Assembly (NCBI GenBank): GCA_044351265.1
Contig: JBILGC010000005.1
Coordinates: 15,716-79,715, forward strand
Length of the DNA stretch: 64,000 bases
Direction of reading: 5' to 3'
Origin: JAJTFA01 sp044351265
GTDB taxonomy: Bacteria; Bacteroidota; Bacteroidia; UKL13-3
A program made the position numbers and the translations under genes. Position 1 is the stretch's first letter. Every line of letters begins with the position of its first letter. Below the pieces are notes generated by a model, which was not told the origin of the DNA, made no database searches, and saw only the letters and a list, made by a program, of their open reading frames with translations. Below are positions 18,634-28,047 of this stretch, piece by piece.

Positions 18634-18969
18634 ATGCTCAAATATTTCAAAATTATTTTAACTACATTTTTACTGCTTCAGTGCTGTTATACATATGAAT
18701 TACAGGCATTTAATACTGAAGCGCCTCCACAAAACGGCACACATCGTGTGATACATGCCAATGGCAAAATTGCTGAAACAGGCCACTATAAAAATGGTCT
18801 GAAACACCGAATATGGCACTATTACAATGAATATGGAGTGAGAATAAAAAGAGAAAAATGGCTTGATGGGGCATTGATTTGGCAGGTATTTTATAATGAA
18901 AAGGGACGCACCATACGAACCATTGACAAGCATGGCAATGTTAAAGAATTCTCGGGTTGTGGATGCTGA
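18634..18969 (+). CDS. Small exported protein with MORN-like (YwqK-type) repeats
   Basis: From the ATG at 18634 the protein has 111 residues with a signal peptide (MLKYFKIILTTFLLLQCC). The mature part contains two or three repeats of the toxin-antitoxin-associated YwqK/MORN-2 kind, such as NGKIAETGHYKNGLKHRIWH and EYGVRIKREKWLDGALIW, each a short beta hairpin with a G-x-Y/W-x-N-G core. The family is common in Bacteroidota and its biochemical role is unclear; the database label antitoxin is not supported here because no toxin gene is adjacent. It is divergent from ruvA. Confidence 0.7.
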   Translation: MLKYFKIILTTFLLLQCCYTYELQAFNTEAPPQNGTHRVIHANGKIAETGHYKNGLKHRIWHYYNEYGVRIKREKWLDGALIWQVFYNEKGRTIRTIDKHGNVKEFSGCGC

Positions 18970-19069
18970 GGCCAATAAATGATTAAAATATGTAAGAGAG
19001 AATAACTTGGTTCATTCGTGCAACTATAAATTTATAGCACACACATAAAATTACCTATTGGAAAAATAA

Positions 19070-19714
19070 ATGAATACCTCCGCTGAATTGTATTTTATTG
19101 ATGGCTGCGGTCGCTGCTCTTTGGGTGGCACACTGCAATGCAAGGTAAACACATGGCGTAATGCATTATTATATATGCGAGAGATTCTGCATTTATGCGG
19201 TTTGCATGAAACATGCAAATGGGGCGTGCCCTGTTATATGCATCATGATAAAAATATATTATTGCTAACGGCATTTAAAGAGTATGCTGCTTTAAATTTT
19301 TTTAACGGGGCTTCGTTGAGCGATACCAAACGCCTTTTGCGCAAAGCAGGCGAACATTCGCAATCGGGTAGAATGTATAAGTTTAATGATATAAGTGACA
19401 TTAAAAAGCATGAAAAAGCAATAGTTAATTTAATTCAAGAGGCAATGAGGTTGGAAGAGGCCGGAAAGATAACAACAGCAAAACCGGCAACAATAAAACT
19501 ACCTGAAGAATTGGTAAAAGTGTTTAAAGAATTACCCGCTCTAGAAACAGCTTTTTATGCATTAACCCCAGGCAGGCAGCGCGCATACCTCATCTATTTT
19601 ACAGGTGCTAAACAATCGGAAACCAGAATGGCACGGATAGAGAAGTACATACCGCAAATATTAAAAGGCATTGGGCTTCATGACGCATATAAAAGAGCTA
19701 GTAATAAAAAGTAA
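19070..19714 (+). CDS. YdeI/OmdA family protein with N-terminal DUF1801 domain
   Basis: The 214-residue soluble protein has a DUF1801-like N-terminal half (about 20-125: WRNALLYMREILHLCGLHET, then CKWGVPCYMHHDKNIL) and a C-terminal OmdA/YdeI segment (about 150-205) with ELPALETAFYALTPGRQRAY and ETRMARIEKYIPQIL. YdeI-type proteins have been linked to resistance to bacteriocins or antimicrobial peptides in other bacteria, but their activity is unknown. It stands alone with a 100-base leader and converges on gmhA. A second DUF1801 protein occurs at 38292-38684. Confidence 0.82.
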   Translation: MNTSAELYFIDGCGRCSLGGTLQCKVNTWRNALLYMREILHLCGLHETCKWGVPCYMHHDKNILLLTAFKEYAALNFFNGASLSDTKRLLRKAGEHSQSGRMYKFNDISDIKKHEKAIVNLIQEAMRLEEAGKITTAKPATIKLPEELVKVFKELPALETAFYALTPGRQRAYLIYFTGAKQSETRMARIEKYIPQILKGIGLHDAYKRASNKK

Positions 19715-19737
19715 ATTCAAAATACAAGCCCCTTGGA

Positions 19738-20301
19738 CTACACGTTTCTTTCAATATAGTCTATCAGGGAATGTATGCATTTGATATGAATTTCCTGTGC
19801 ACGGTCGGCATAGGGGCTTTGCGGGGCGCGAATTTCGGCATCACATAATACTGCCATTTTTCCTCCGTCTTTTCCTGTAAGGCCTACTATTTTCATTCCT
19901 TTTTTTCTTGCAGCCTCAATAGCATAGAGTACATTTTTAGAATTGCCACTGGTTGATATTGCCAATAGCACATCACCTTCATTTCCCACTGCTTCAAGGT
20001 AGCGGCTGAAAACAAAATCATAACCATAATCATTGCCTACGCAGGCAATGTGAGAAGGATCTGAAATAGAAATTGCCGCCAACGCAGGTCTGTTATCTCT
20101 GTATCTACCTGTTAATTCTTCTGCAAAATGCATGGCATCGCACATGCTGCCTCCGTTACCACAACTAATAATTTTTTTACCTGCTTTTAATGCCTCTGTC
20201 ATTAAACTACCTGCCTTTTCTAGAGATACGAAATTATTATCGTCAGCAAGAAACCTGTTTAATACATCCTGTGCTTCGGTAAAGTGTTGTTTTATGCTCA
20301 T
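19738..20301 (-). CDS. gmhA: Phosphoheptose isomerase-like SIS protein
   Basis: The 187-residue protein has the single SIS domain of GmhA. Characteristic segments are ISCGNGGSMCDAMHFAEELT, LAAISISDPSHIACVGNDYG, LLAISTSGNSKNVLYAIEAA and the C-terminal QEIHIKCIHSLIDYIE, which carries the His and Glu used by GmhA for zinc binding and catalysis. GmhA converts sedoheptulose 7-phosphate to D-glycero-manno-heptose 7-phosphate for LPS heptose. No other heptose gene is nearby. It follows the DsbD-like gene with a 13-base gap and is probably co-transcribed with it. Confidence 0.92.
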   Translation of the reverse strand: MSIKQHFTEAQDVLNRFLADDNNFVSLEKAGSLMTEALKAGKKIISCGNGGSMCDAMHFAEELTGRYRDNRPALAAISISDPSHIACVGNDYGYDFVFSRYLEAVGNEGDVLLAISTSGNSKNVLYAIEAARKKGMKIVGLTGKDGGKMAVLCDAEIRAPQSPYADRAQEIHIKCIHSLIDYIERNV

Positions 20302-20314
20302 TTGTTTTGAAGGA

Positions 20315-22414
20315 TTATTTTAACTGGAATGCACTTTTCCCCTTGTCCAGAAACTCAATAAATTTTTGCTCATCGGTATCAAAAAATGCTGGACCTGATA
20401 GTTGATTTTCATGCGCATCTATCACCACATATTGTGGTTGTGCAGAAAAGTTGTATTTGCTAATTTGTAAGTCCTGATTTTGTTCGCCAATGGTTTTTTT
20501 GATTTTGCCATCACGTGCTGAAGTATACCATTCACTTTCGGGCAACTCTTTTCTTTCATCTGCATAAAGCGATACAATGATAAAATCATTATGCAGGCGT
20601 TTTAATACTTCCGGCTTGGCCCATACATACTCTTCCATTTTACGGCAATTCACACAGGCATGCCCGGTGAAGTCAATAAAGATAGGCTTGTTTTGTTTAC
20701 GAGATTCTTCCAATGCTTGTTTATAATCAAAGTAGCCGGTTAAGCCATGCGGCAAGTGTAAGAAATCTGAATGTTTTATTTGTGAGCCAGCTGTTATGTT
20801 TGGAAGATTTCCAGGCGTAGCATGAGTTGATGTACCTAAAATAAAATCCTGTGTTTGCATAGGTGGCAATAAGCCTGAAAGGCCTTTGAGTGGTGCACCA
20901 AATAACCCCGGAATCATATATACGCCAAAGCAAAAAGAAATTAGGGCGAGTCCAAAACGTGGTACACTTACATAAGGCAAATCACTATCATGGCTAAATT
21001 TAATTTTACCCAGTAGGTACATACCCAATAAAAACGCCAGTACAATCCATATGCTCAGATAAATTTCACGGTCAAGAATGCCCCAGTGATACACTACATC
21101 TGCGGTTGATAAAAACTTAAATGCAAATGCAATTTCAATAAATCCTAAAACCACTTTAACTGAATTTAGCCAGCCACCGGATTTTGGAAGGTTGCTAAGA
21201 AAACTTGGAAATACAGCAAACAAAGTAAATGGCATTGCCAGGCCAAAGCCAAATGCAGCCATTCCCAGTAAAGGTTTCAAAAACTTTCCGCCAACTGCCT
21301 CAATCAGCAAACTACCAACAATAGGTCCGGTACAACTAAATGAAACCAACACCAAAGTAAAAGCCATAAAAAACAATCCGGCAAAATTACCCATACTTGA
21401 TTTTGCATCAACTTTATTAACCAATTGATGAGGTAGGGTAATTTCAAACAAACCCAGAAAAGAAGCTGCAAAAACCATGAAGATGATAAAGAACAAAATA
21501 TTGGGTAACCAGTGTGTGCTAAGCCAGTTTCCAAAATCAGGACCTAATCCAAAAAAGGCAAATACCAAACCCAGCGAAGCATATATACCAATAATGGAAA
21601 GGCCAAATGTTGTTGCTCTAATGGCAGCCTGACTCTTGGTCTCACTTTTCTTAGAAAAGAATCCCGCTGTCATGGGCAGCATCGGAAAAACGCAAGGTGT
21701 TGCAACAGCCACCAAGCCTGCTATAAATGCAAGAAACAAAAAGGTTAAGACACTTTCTTTTGGGTGTGTTGTATCTGATGCACTCATTTTTTCGGCAGCA
21801 TCAGTTGCAACATTTTTAGAGGTTGATGAATCTATACCGGCAGCTATTGCATCAGTAAATACAGAATCACTTTGAGCGTTTTTAGATTCAGTTGCTTGAT
21901 CAGGGTTAATTACCATAAATAGGTCTTTTACTTCATATTCCTGATCGAAAGGGGGCATACAAACACCGGTAACTTCAGAGCACTCCTGAAAATAAAGAGA
22001 TACCTTAATCTTGGGTTTAACAGATAAAATTTTAACCGTCTGTTTAAAAATGGCCTTACCCGTAAAAACAGAAACGGTTCCATTCCATACCTCTTCAAAA
22101 TGTTTTTTGGAGCCCACGGGTGTTGTTTTGCCTACTAACTTATAGGAGGCATCATTCTTAAAATTAATTTCAGCAGTAATAGGGCCAAGGTTTGGATCAA
22201 AATCATTGGAGTACATATACCAGTCTTTTTCAATAACACTGGTTAGTGTAAGAGTTAACTCTTCACCAACTTTTACCTCTTTCTTATCAGCGGTAATGGT
22301 CCATTTAGGTGTTTCTTTTAAAACAGAAGGCTGGTTGGAATGCAATTGCGCCTGATTTGAATGAAAAACAAACAAGGTTGCAACAAGCAATAAAAAATAA
22401 CGAGTCATGTTCAA
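20315..22414 (-). CDS. dsbD: DsbD-like thiol:disulfide interchange protein
   Basis: The 699-residue protein has a signal peptide, then an N-terminal periplasmic domain (about 25-175) with a Cys pair in QECSEVTGVCMPPF. About eight membrane helices follow (about 225-520), containing the redox Cys residues in VATPCVFPMLPMTAGFF and FSCTGPIVG, as in the CcdA/DsbD core. The C-terminal thioredoxin domain (about 560-699) has the CVNC motif. This three-part layout is full-length DsbD, which carries electrons from cytoplasmic thioredoxin to periplasmic disulfide isomerases and cytochrome c maturation. A role in supplying reductant for c-type cytochromes, such as the diheme protein at 61957, is plausible. 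Confidence 0.92.
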   Translation of the reverse strand: MNMTRYFLLLVATLFVFHSNQAQLHSNQPSVLKETPKWTITADKKEVKVGEELTLTLTSVIEKDWYMYSNDFDPNLGPITAEINFKNDASYKLVGKTTPVGSKKHFEEVWNGTVSVFTGKAIFKQTVKILSVKPKIKVSLYFQECSEVTGVCMPPFDQEYEVKDLFMVINPDQATESKNAQSDSVFTDAIAAGIDSSTSKNVATDAAEKMSASDTTHPKESVLTFLFLAFIAGLVAVATPCVFPMLPMTAGFFSKKSETKSQAAIRATTFGLSIIGIYASLGLVFAFFGLGPDFGNWLSTHWLPNILFFIIFMVFAASFLGLFEITLPHQLVNKVDAKSSMGNFAGLFFMAFTLVLVSFSCTGPIVGSLLIEAVGGKFLKPLLGMAAFGFGLAMPFTLFAVFPSFLSNLPKSGGWLNSVKVVLGFIEIAFAFKFLSTADVVYHWGILDREIYLSIWIVLAFLLGMYLLGKIKFSHDSDLPYVSVPRFGLALISFCFGVYMIPGLFGAPLKGLSGLLPPMQTQDFILGTSTHATPGNLPNITAGSQIKHSDFLHLPHGLTGYFDYKQALEESRKQNKPIFIDFTGHACVNCRKMEEYVWAKPEVLKRLHNDFIIVSLYADERKELPESEWYTSARDGKIKKTIGEQNQDLQISKYNFSAQPQYVVIDAHENQLSGPAFFDTDEQKFIEFLDKGKSAFQLK

Positions 22415-22491
22415 ATAATTTGCAGGTACTTAACGAGCAAATTTAGAATTTAATATCAGAAACCAAAGGTGAATGGAATGAGGACTCGTGC

Positions 22492-22713
22492 TTAAAGCGG
22501 CTGCTCATTTTGTTGTTGTTCATGCTCAATAGCTTCTCTTTCCCGCATTTTGCGAAAGATATATTTGAGGAATTGATCGGTAACAATAATTATGGCTACC
22601 AGCGTTATTAATGAGATATAAAGGTATAGCAGTTCATTGTGCAACCCTGTGCCAAAACCGCCTGCCTGCGCAACAAAAGGAATAAAGCAACATAAAATGA
22701 TACGTGTTTTCAT
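22492..22713 (-). CDS. Small membrane protein of unknown function
   Basis: A 73-residue protein with a signal-like N-terminus (MKTRIILCCFIPFVAQA), one membrane helix (about 28-50, LYLYISLITLVAIIIVTDQF) and a short charged tail rich in Glu and Gln. I recognise no family. It is upstream of the DsbD-like gene on the same strand with a 77-base gap. The clear signal-plus-helix layout and the absence of a better frame support it as a real gene, but similarity searching would be needed to confirm. Confidence 0.5.
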   Translation of the reverse strand: MKTRIILCCFIPFVAQAGGFGTGLHNELLYLYISLITLVAIIIVTDQFLKYIFRKMREREAIEHEQQQNEQPL

Positions 22714-22825
22714 AGGCCGACATTCTTATGAAGGTAGTAATAATTTGATTAATAAACTATACAGTTGTGGGAAAACGCACGCTGAAACGCATAGGCTTAT
22801 CTTGTAAGTGCCCTATTTTCGTGGC

Positions 22826-24433
22826 ATGAAGAAGTGTTTTGGCCTGATTATTTTTATTGTTTTTTCTTTAATCATTCATGCGCAACCGGTTCCAACACCG
22901 GAATTTCCGTTTAAAATGACGGTGCAGCAATACCTGGAGAAATATGCACCCATTGCAGTTGAAGAAATGCACCGAAGCCGCATTCCTGCAAGCATAACAC
23001 TTGCACAGGGATTGCTTGAATCAGGCAATGGTAATAGTCGCCTTGCTATTGTAGGCAATAATCACTTCGGTATTAAATGTAAAAAAGACTGGCAAGGTGA
23101 AACACTTAATGAAGATGATGATGCCCCTCAGGAATGTTTCAGAAAATATAAGGCACCAATAGATTCTTACCGCGATCATTCTGAGTTTTTAAAAAACGGT
23201 CAGCGTTATTCATTTTTGTTTGATTTGGAAATGACTGATTATAAGAGTTGGGCACATGGTCTTAAAAAGGCAGGATATGCTACCAATCCAAGATACGGTG
23301 AAATACTGATTGCTACTATTGAAAAAAATAACCTTCACCGATTTGACTTGATGAAGCCCAATGCGCAGGAAGAACAAAAAATTGTGGAGGAGAAAAAGGA
23401 ATTTATTGCCGAGCATAAAAATCTCGTTATTAATAATATCCCTGCATTGGTTGCCAAGCCAACTGATAGTTACACAAGCATAGCCCTTGAAAATGATATG
23501 CGTGTTTGGCAAGTCTATAAATATAATGATTTGAATAAAACGGCTCAAATTAACAGGGGTGATACGATTTATTTGAAACCTAAAAACTATAAATCACTTA
23601 CTCAAGAATTCCATACTCTTCAGCCATGGGAAACCATGTATACAGTGGCCCAACGATATGGAATAAAATTAAGCAAGTTGCGTTCAAAAAATTTATTGAA
23701 AGAAGGGCAGGAAGCAGCAATGGGTGAAATCATTTACCTGCGCGATAAACGCAAACAGCCACCTTTGATTAAACCACTATTGGCAGTTGCTGTACCCGTT
23801 GATACCATATATAATAATGAAGTGTATGATGATCCGAAGAAAAATATTGAAACCAGCGGACCTGTTGTTCCGCACGACCCATATAATTTAGAAGAGCATG
23901 GCATAAAAGAAGATATGGCTTTTTTTCATACCGTTCAAATAGGCGAAACCCTGTTTTCTATTGCCAAAAAATACAATGTGCAGGTAGAGGGTATTCGCAG
24001 TTTAAACAATATTCGCGGTGAGCAAATTAATTTGGGAGATAAGCTCATCATCAATCCCAATCAGCCTGCCATTGTTCCTAAGGAAGAAGCAGTGGTTCCC
24101 GGATATCATGAAGTACAAACCGGTGAAACCTTATACAGCATTGCCCGCAGGTATAATATTACTGTTGCTGAGCTTAAAGCTTTAAATGATTTAACCAGCG
24201 ATACGATAAAAGTGGGCGAAGAGCTAACCGTAGTGCCTTTAAATGGCGAAAAGCCGGCCGAGGATAAAGTGAATGACAATAAATCTGATGAGCCGGTTTA
24301 TCATACCGTAAAGGAAAAAGAAACCTTGTATTCTATTGGAAGAAAATATGGAGTAAGCCCCGAACAACTGCGCTCTCTAAACAACTTGCTGGATAACAGT
24401 ATTGCCGTAGGACAGGCTATTCGTGTGCGATGA
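22826..24433 (+). CDS. Exported glucosaminidase with four LysM-type repeats
   Basis: The chosen ATG gives 535 residues with a signal peptide (to about residue 20, IIHAQ). Residues 30-180 form a glucosaminidase domain (SITLAQGLLESGNGNSRLA, NNHFGIKC, YRDHSEFLKNG), which cleaves the glycan chains of peptidoglycan. Three clear LysM modules follow (FFHTVQIGETLFSIAKKYNV; YHEVQTGETLYSIARRYNI; YHTVKEKETLYSIGRKYGV), plus a degenerate one before them (LQPWETMYTVAQRYGI). LysM binds peptidoglycan. The protein is likely a periplasmic or surface cell-wall hydrolase for growth or division. Its stop overlaps the next start (ATGA), so the glycosyltransferase is translationally coupled. Confidence 0.93.
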   Translation: MKKCFGLIIFIVFSLIIHAQPVPTPEFPFKMTVQQYLEKYAPIAVEEMHRSRIPASITLAQGLLESGNGNSRLAIVGNNHFGIKCKKDWQGETLNEDDDAPQECFRKYKAPIDSYRDHSEFLKNGQRYSFLFDLEMTDYKSWAHGLKKAGYATNPRYGEILIATIEKNNLHRFDLMKPNAQEEQKIVEEKKEFIAEHKNLVINNIPALVAKPTDSYTSIALENDMRVWQVYKYNDLNKTAQINRGDTIYLKPKNYKSLTQEFHTLQPWETMYTVAQRYGIKLSKLRSKNLLKEGQEAAMGEIIYLRDKRKQPPLIKPLLAVAVPVDTIYNNEVYDDPKKNIETSGPVVPHDPYNLEEHGIKEDMAFFHTVQIGETLFSIAKKYNVQVEGIRSLNNIRGEQINLGDKLIINPNQPAIVPKEEAVVPGYHEVQTGETLYSIARRYNITVAELKALNDLTSDTIKVGEELTVVPLNGEKPAEDKVNDNKSDEPVYHTVKEKETLYSIGRKYGVSPEQLRSLNNLLDNSIAVGQAIRVR

Positions 24434-25749
24434 ATTGGATTAAAGAAATACCAACCCGCCTTTGGCTTTTTCTGTTTGGTATTCACACAGTTTATTTTCT
24501 GATTGCATACTTTTTCGGAAATATTTATACGGTTGATTCTTATGGATACTTGCATCAGGCCTCAAACTTATGGAACCACCACAGCTGGTATGCCGAGTAT
24601 TGGCATGCTCCTGTGCTCATAGATTATTTTTCCTTTCGGCCGCCTTTGTATGCGTGCTTTATTATTTGTTGCAAAGTTTTAAGTCAAAGCAATTACTTTA
24701 TCCTTATTCTTCAAAACGTCATTAGTATTGGTAATCTTATTTTAATATATAAAATTTATCAGCGTTGTGGTTTAAACCAAAAGCACAGTTCCATTGCGCT
24801 GATTGTTGTATTTAGTTGTTATCCGGCCCAATTTATTCACGCCAATTTGGTGATGACTGAAATAATTTTTCAAAGTTTATTGTTATGGTTATTTTATTTT
24901 ACACTCCTATTTGTTCAGTCGGTAAAAACTAAAAATGTTTGGCCTCTTGCTTTACTATTAAGTATAGCTTTACTTACCAAACCGGTTATTGTTTTGTTTA
25001 GTGTAGCATTGTTCCTCATTGTATGCTATTATGCATGTCAGGAAAAAAAATGGCATATCATTTACCCATTTATTTTGGTTCCGCTAACTTTTCATTTCAT
25101 TTGTTTGCAAAACCAACACAGCACAGGATATTATCATTTCAGCAGTGTTAAGCCCGTGTTTCATTTAAAGTATAATGCCAAATATACCTTGCTTGCTAAG
25201 TTTGGAGAGAACCATGCAGATAGCACAATTAGTGCAGTAATGAAAGAAGCAGATCGCAGCATTAACTATGCATCCAGGTATGAAACAATGCAGCACAGGG
25301 GTAATGAAATTATTATGCAGTACCCCGTTTATTATGCAAAGATTTTTGCTAAAGGATGTATCGCTTTTTTTATTGATCCCGGACGCTATGATTTGTTTCA
25401 CCTATTTGGTGTAAACGATTATGGATTCAACGGATTGTATCATGAGTTTAACGTCTATGGCCTCTCTGCTTTGCGTAAATTTATTCAACAAGCACCTTTG
25501 GGTTTACTGTTGCTGTTGTTAATGAATTTGTGTTGGAATATTTTGGCGACTATTTGCTTTGTGTGGTTTATGTTTTATCGAAAAGCGCCCTTACTGCTGC
25601 GTATGTTGGTTGTTATATTTGTAGCGTATATAGTTTTAGCCACAGGTGTTTTGGGGCTCTCCAGATACCGCGTGCCTGTTTATCCTCAATTAAGCATAGC
25701 AGTGATGTATGCCTATCAGCGTTTTTATTTAAGTCGCAAATATGTTTAG
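24430..25749 (+). CDS. Polytopic membrane glycosyltransferase (GT39/ArnT-like)
   Basis: The 439-residue protein has about ten to twelve hydrophobic segments. The first periplasmic loop contains TVDSYGYLHQASNLW, where the acidic residue of GT-C enzymes is expected, and the downstream pattern FSFRPPLYACFI is typical of dolichyl-phosphate-mannose-protein-mannosyltransferase-like family members in Bacteroidota. Such enzymes use a lipid-linked sugar donor at the periplasmic face. The acceptor is not predictable. It overlaps the LysM glucosaminidase by four bases and the PLP enzyme downstream by eight bases. Confidence 0.75.
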   Translation: MNWIKEIPTRLWLFLFGIHTVYFLIAYFFGNIYTVDSYGYLHQASNLWNHHSWYAEYWHAPVLIDYFSFRPPLYACFIICCKVLSQSNYFILILQNVISIGNLILIYKIYQRCGLNQKHSSIALIVVFSCYPAQFIHANLVMTEIIFQSLLLWLFYFTLLFVQSVKTKNVWPLALLLSIALLTKPVIVLFSVALFLIVCYYACQEKKWHIIYPFILVPLTFHFICLQNQHSTGYYHFSSVKPVFHLKYNAKYTLLAKFGENHADSTISAVMKEADRSINYASRYETMQHRGNEIIMQYPVYYAKIFAKGCIAFFIDPGRYDLFHLFGVNDYGFNGLYHEFNVYGLSALRKFIQQAPLGLLLLLLMNLCWNILATICFVWFMFYRKAPLLLRMLVVIFVAYIVLATGVLGLSRYRVPVYPQLSIAVMYAYQRFYLSRKYV

Positions 25750-26608
25750 TGAACACATAGAAACTCCTATACAGCTCTTGGATTTTTCGGCATGGAGAAA
25801 TAGCGGTGTTCAGGTTTGTATCAAACGAGAGGATACCATACATCCCTTTATATCGGGTAATAAATGGCGTAAGTTGAAATACGTTTTACAAAATGCAAAA
25901 AAAAACAACAAAACACATTTGGTAAGTTTTGGTGGGGCTTACTCCAATCACCTGGTAGCCCTTGCAAGTGCAGGTGTGCAATTTGGTTTTAAAACCACTG
26001 CTTTTGTTAGAGGCGAGGAGGTGCACAACCATATGCTGGGATTGTGCAAATGTTGGGGGATGGAACTGATTTTTGTGTCGCGCGAGGCTTACCGAAACAA
26101 ACATGAATTGTTTGATGCATATGCAGGAACTAATGAACATATACTAATGATAGATGAAGGTGGAAGAGGCAAATTGGCGGCAAAAGGTTGCGAAGAGATA
26201 CTAGATGATGTGGTAGGTTACACACATGTTTGTTGTGCGGTTGGAACAGGAACCACGCTGGCCGGACTGGCAATTGCCGCACATCAAAAAAGTATGATAG
26301 CTGAAGGATTTTGTGTTTTAAAAGGAGCTGAAGAAATTGAAAGTGATATAAAAATGCTTACTGGACACAATGTGCCAGTTGTATTACATCATCAGTTTCA
26401 TTTAGGCGGTTATGCAAAAACAGATGAGGCAATGATGCCTTTTATACAATCATTTGCCAGAGAAACAGGCATATTACTTGATCAGGTTTATACAGCAAAA
26501 ATGGTAAGAGGTGTGGATAATCTGATAAAGCAAGGTCATTACCCCAGAGGCAGCAATGTATTGCTTATACATACCGGAGGCTTGCTGGGTTTATTAACTA
26601 TAATTTAA
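25742..26608 (+). CDS. PLP-dependent D-cysteine desulfhydrase / ACC deaminase family protein
   Basis: The 288-residue protein is a fold-type II PLP enzyme. It has the Lys that forms the aldimine in SGNKWRKLKY (about 39-48) and the substrate-binding loop SFGGAYSNHLVALA (about 61-74); a phosphate-binding Gly run occurs in CCAVGTGTTLAGL, and HTGGLLGLL closes the protein. This is the ACC deaminase/D-cysteine desulfhydrase subfamily, slightly shorter than usual (about 325-340). Those enzymes break D-cysteine to pyruvate, ammonia and sulfide or deaminate ACC; which applies here is not visible. It ends in a four-base overlap with the convergent threonine synthase-like gene. Confidence 0.85.
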   Translation: MFSEHIETPIQLLDFSAWRNSGVQVCIKREDTIHPFISGNKWRKLKYVLQNAKKNNKTHLVSFGGAYSNHLVALASAGVQFGFKTTAFVRGEEVHNHMLGLCKCWGMELIFVSREAYRNKHELFDAYAGTNEHILMIDEGGRGKLAAKGCEEILDDVVGYTHVCCAVGTGTTLAGLAIAAHQKSMIAEGFCVLKGAEEIESDIKMLTGHNVPVVLHHQFHLGGYAKTDEAMMPFIQSFARETGILLDQVYTAKMVRGVDNLIKQGHYPRGSNVLLIHTGGLLGLLTII

Positions 26609-27720
26609 TGTTGGAGTAGTTTCAAAAGTTTCTCGGTTGATTTTAATCCATGCCCACTAAACAGAGAAACCACCACTTCATTCTCTGATTGCAGCAGATA
26701 TTTTTTAAGGCCTGCTATGGTTGCAGCAGAGGTTGGTTCAATATAAAAACCTTTTGATATTATTTCCTGTAAGGTGTTGATGATTTCGGTTTCATTTACG
26801 CTAATAAAAGAACCTTTACTTTCTTTAACTGCATGAATCATTTGTTCTCCTCTTACCGGTTTTGCAATGGCTATTCCTTCGGCAAGAGAAGGAAGCGCAT
26901 CAACCTCTGTCGGTTTGTTTTCTCCTATTGCAAAGGCTGCAGCAAGGGGCGCACAGTTTATACTTTGCACGCCAATTAGTTTAGGCATTTGCCCAATGAT
27001 GCCGGCTTTTAATAAATCAGAAAAACCAATATAGCAACCCAGCAGCAAGGTTCCATTTCCTGCAGGAAGCACAACAGCATGCGGGGCTTTCCAACCCAAT
27101 TGTTCGCAAACTTCATAGGCAAATGTTTTGGTGCCATGTAGAAAAAACGGATTATAGCAATGGCTTGCATAATAATGCTTTGATGCAGCATCGAATGCAG
27201 CAGCAGCAGTTTCTTCACGTGTGCCTGCTATTTTAAATAGTTGTGCACCATACCACTCCATTTGTGCAAGCTTGGCCGCAGAAGTATCTGCCGGAACATA
27301 AATATCACATGCAATACCAGCTTTGGCAGCATAGGCGGCAACAGCACAGCCTGCATTACCGGATGAATCTTGCACCACTTTATCAATTTTTAAATGTTTG
27401 ATATGGCTAAGCAATACCGATGCTCCCCTGTCTTTATAAGAACCCGTTGGGAAGATATGATCCTGCTTTATAAACGCCTGCTTGTTATTAAACGAAAGAG
27501 GCAACAGGGGCGTAAAACCTTCCTCAAAACTTATAATATCTGTATCGTGCACAATAGGCAAGGCCTCTCTGTATCTCCATAAATTGGGTTTGCGTTTTTC
27601 AATGGATGAAATAGGAAATGCAGCCTCAAATTCAAGATCAAGTAAATAGCCGCTTTTACCTAAAAAGTAGGTATAATCTGTATCTAGCTGATCTTGTGTG
27701 AATTGTTCTTTAAACTTCAT
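26605..27720 (-). CDS. Threonine synthase-like PLP enzyme
   Basis: A 371-residue fold-type II PLP enzyme. The PLP Lys lies in TGSYKDRGASVLLSH (about 98-112), followed by DSSGNAGCAVAAYAAKAG, the Ser/Asn loop that binds substrate, and PAGNGTLLLG, the phosphate-binding Gly turn. An N-terminal segment with EGFTPLLPL is characteristic of threonine synthases. It would convert O-phosphohomoserine to threonine, but Bacteroidota often have a longer canonical ThrC elsewhere, so this may be a paralogue with other specificity. No neighbouring genes of threonine synthesis are present. Confidence 0.82.
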   Translation of the reverse strand: MKFKEQFTQDQLDTDYTYFLGKSGYLLDLEFEAAFPISSIEKRKPNLWRYREALPIVHDTDIISFEEGFTPLLPLSFNNKQAFIKQDHIFPTGSYKDRGASVLLSHIKHLKIDKVVQDSSGNAGCAVAAYAAKAGIACDIYVPADTSAAKLAQMEWYGAQLFKIAGTREETAAAAFDAASKHYYASHCYNPFFLHGTKTFAYEVCEQLGWKAPHAVVLPAGNGTLLLGCYIGFSDLLKAGIIGQMPKLIGVQSINCAPLAAAFAIGENKPTEVDALPSLAEGIAIAKPVRGEQMIHAVKESKGSFISVNETEIINTLQEIISKGFYIEPTSAATIAGLKKYLLQSENEVVVSLFSGHGLKSTEKLLKLLQH

Positions 27721-27979
27721 ATTTAGCGCGTAAAAACTGTTTTTTTGGTCAGATTGATTAAGTAAAGTAGTAAAAAAGTTTGAAGTCTGATATAATAGCT
27801 GCGTTTTAAACCTTAAAATTAAAGCATCTGAAAAATAAGGTTGATTTATTTAGAAAATCAATAACCCCTAAATGGACAAATATAACTTTCTTAAATATTT
27901 GATTTGCAGTAGTATATTATGACATATATCTTGTCTTTGCATCATCTCTTTTATTTACTTGCCATTGTTCCAAAAGTTT

Positions 27980-27997
27980 AATCTTTCTTAAAAGATT
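27980..27997. repeat. Perfect hairpin AATCTTT-CTTA-AAAGATT
   Basis: A seven-base stem with a four-base loop, located 86 bases upstream of the adhesin-like gene's predicted start. It shares the TTTCTTA core with the palindrome at 28008-28019, so the two could be paired operator sites. It has no T tract that would make it a terminator for either neighbour. Confidence 0.4.
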
Positions 27998-28007
27998 ATC
28001 TTGTGCC

Positions 28008-28019
28008 TTTCTTAAGAAA
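28008..28019. repeat. Perfect 12-base palindrome TTTCTTAAGAAA
   Basis: This palindrome lies 20 bases upstream of the -7 box at 28040, where a regulator would be able to contact RNA polymerase. A related half-site, TTAAGAA, follows at about 28023. In AT-rich DNA such a site can arise by chance. Confidence 0.4.
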
Positions 28020-28039
28020 ATATTAAGAAGTGTAGTTTT

Positions 28040-28047
28040 TATATTTG
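28040..28047 (+). promoter_or_regulatory. Candidate -7 box (TATATTTG) for the adhesin-like gene
   Basis: Exact match to TAnnTTTG, 35 bases upstream of the chosen ATG at 28083. A TTG lies too far upstream (28001) to be a standard -33 box, so activation by a regulator bound at the nearby palindromes is possible. Confidence 0.45.

Noticed and set aside
18634..18969. YwqK-like protein as an antitoxin
   Set aside because: The family name suggests it, but there is no adjacent toxin gene and the protein has a signal peptide.
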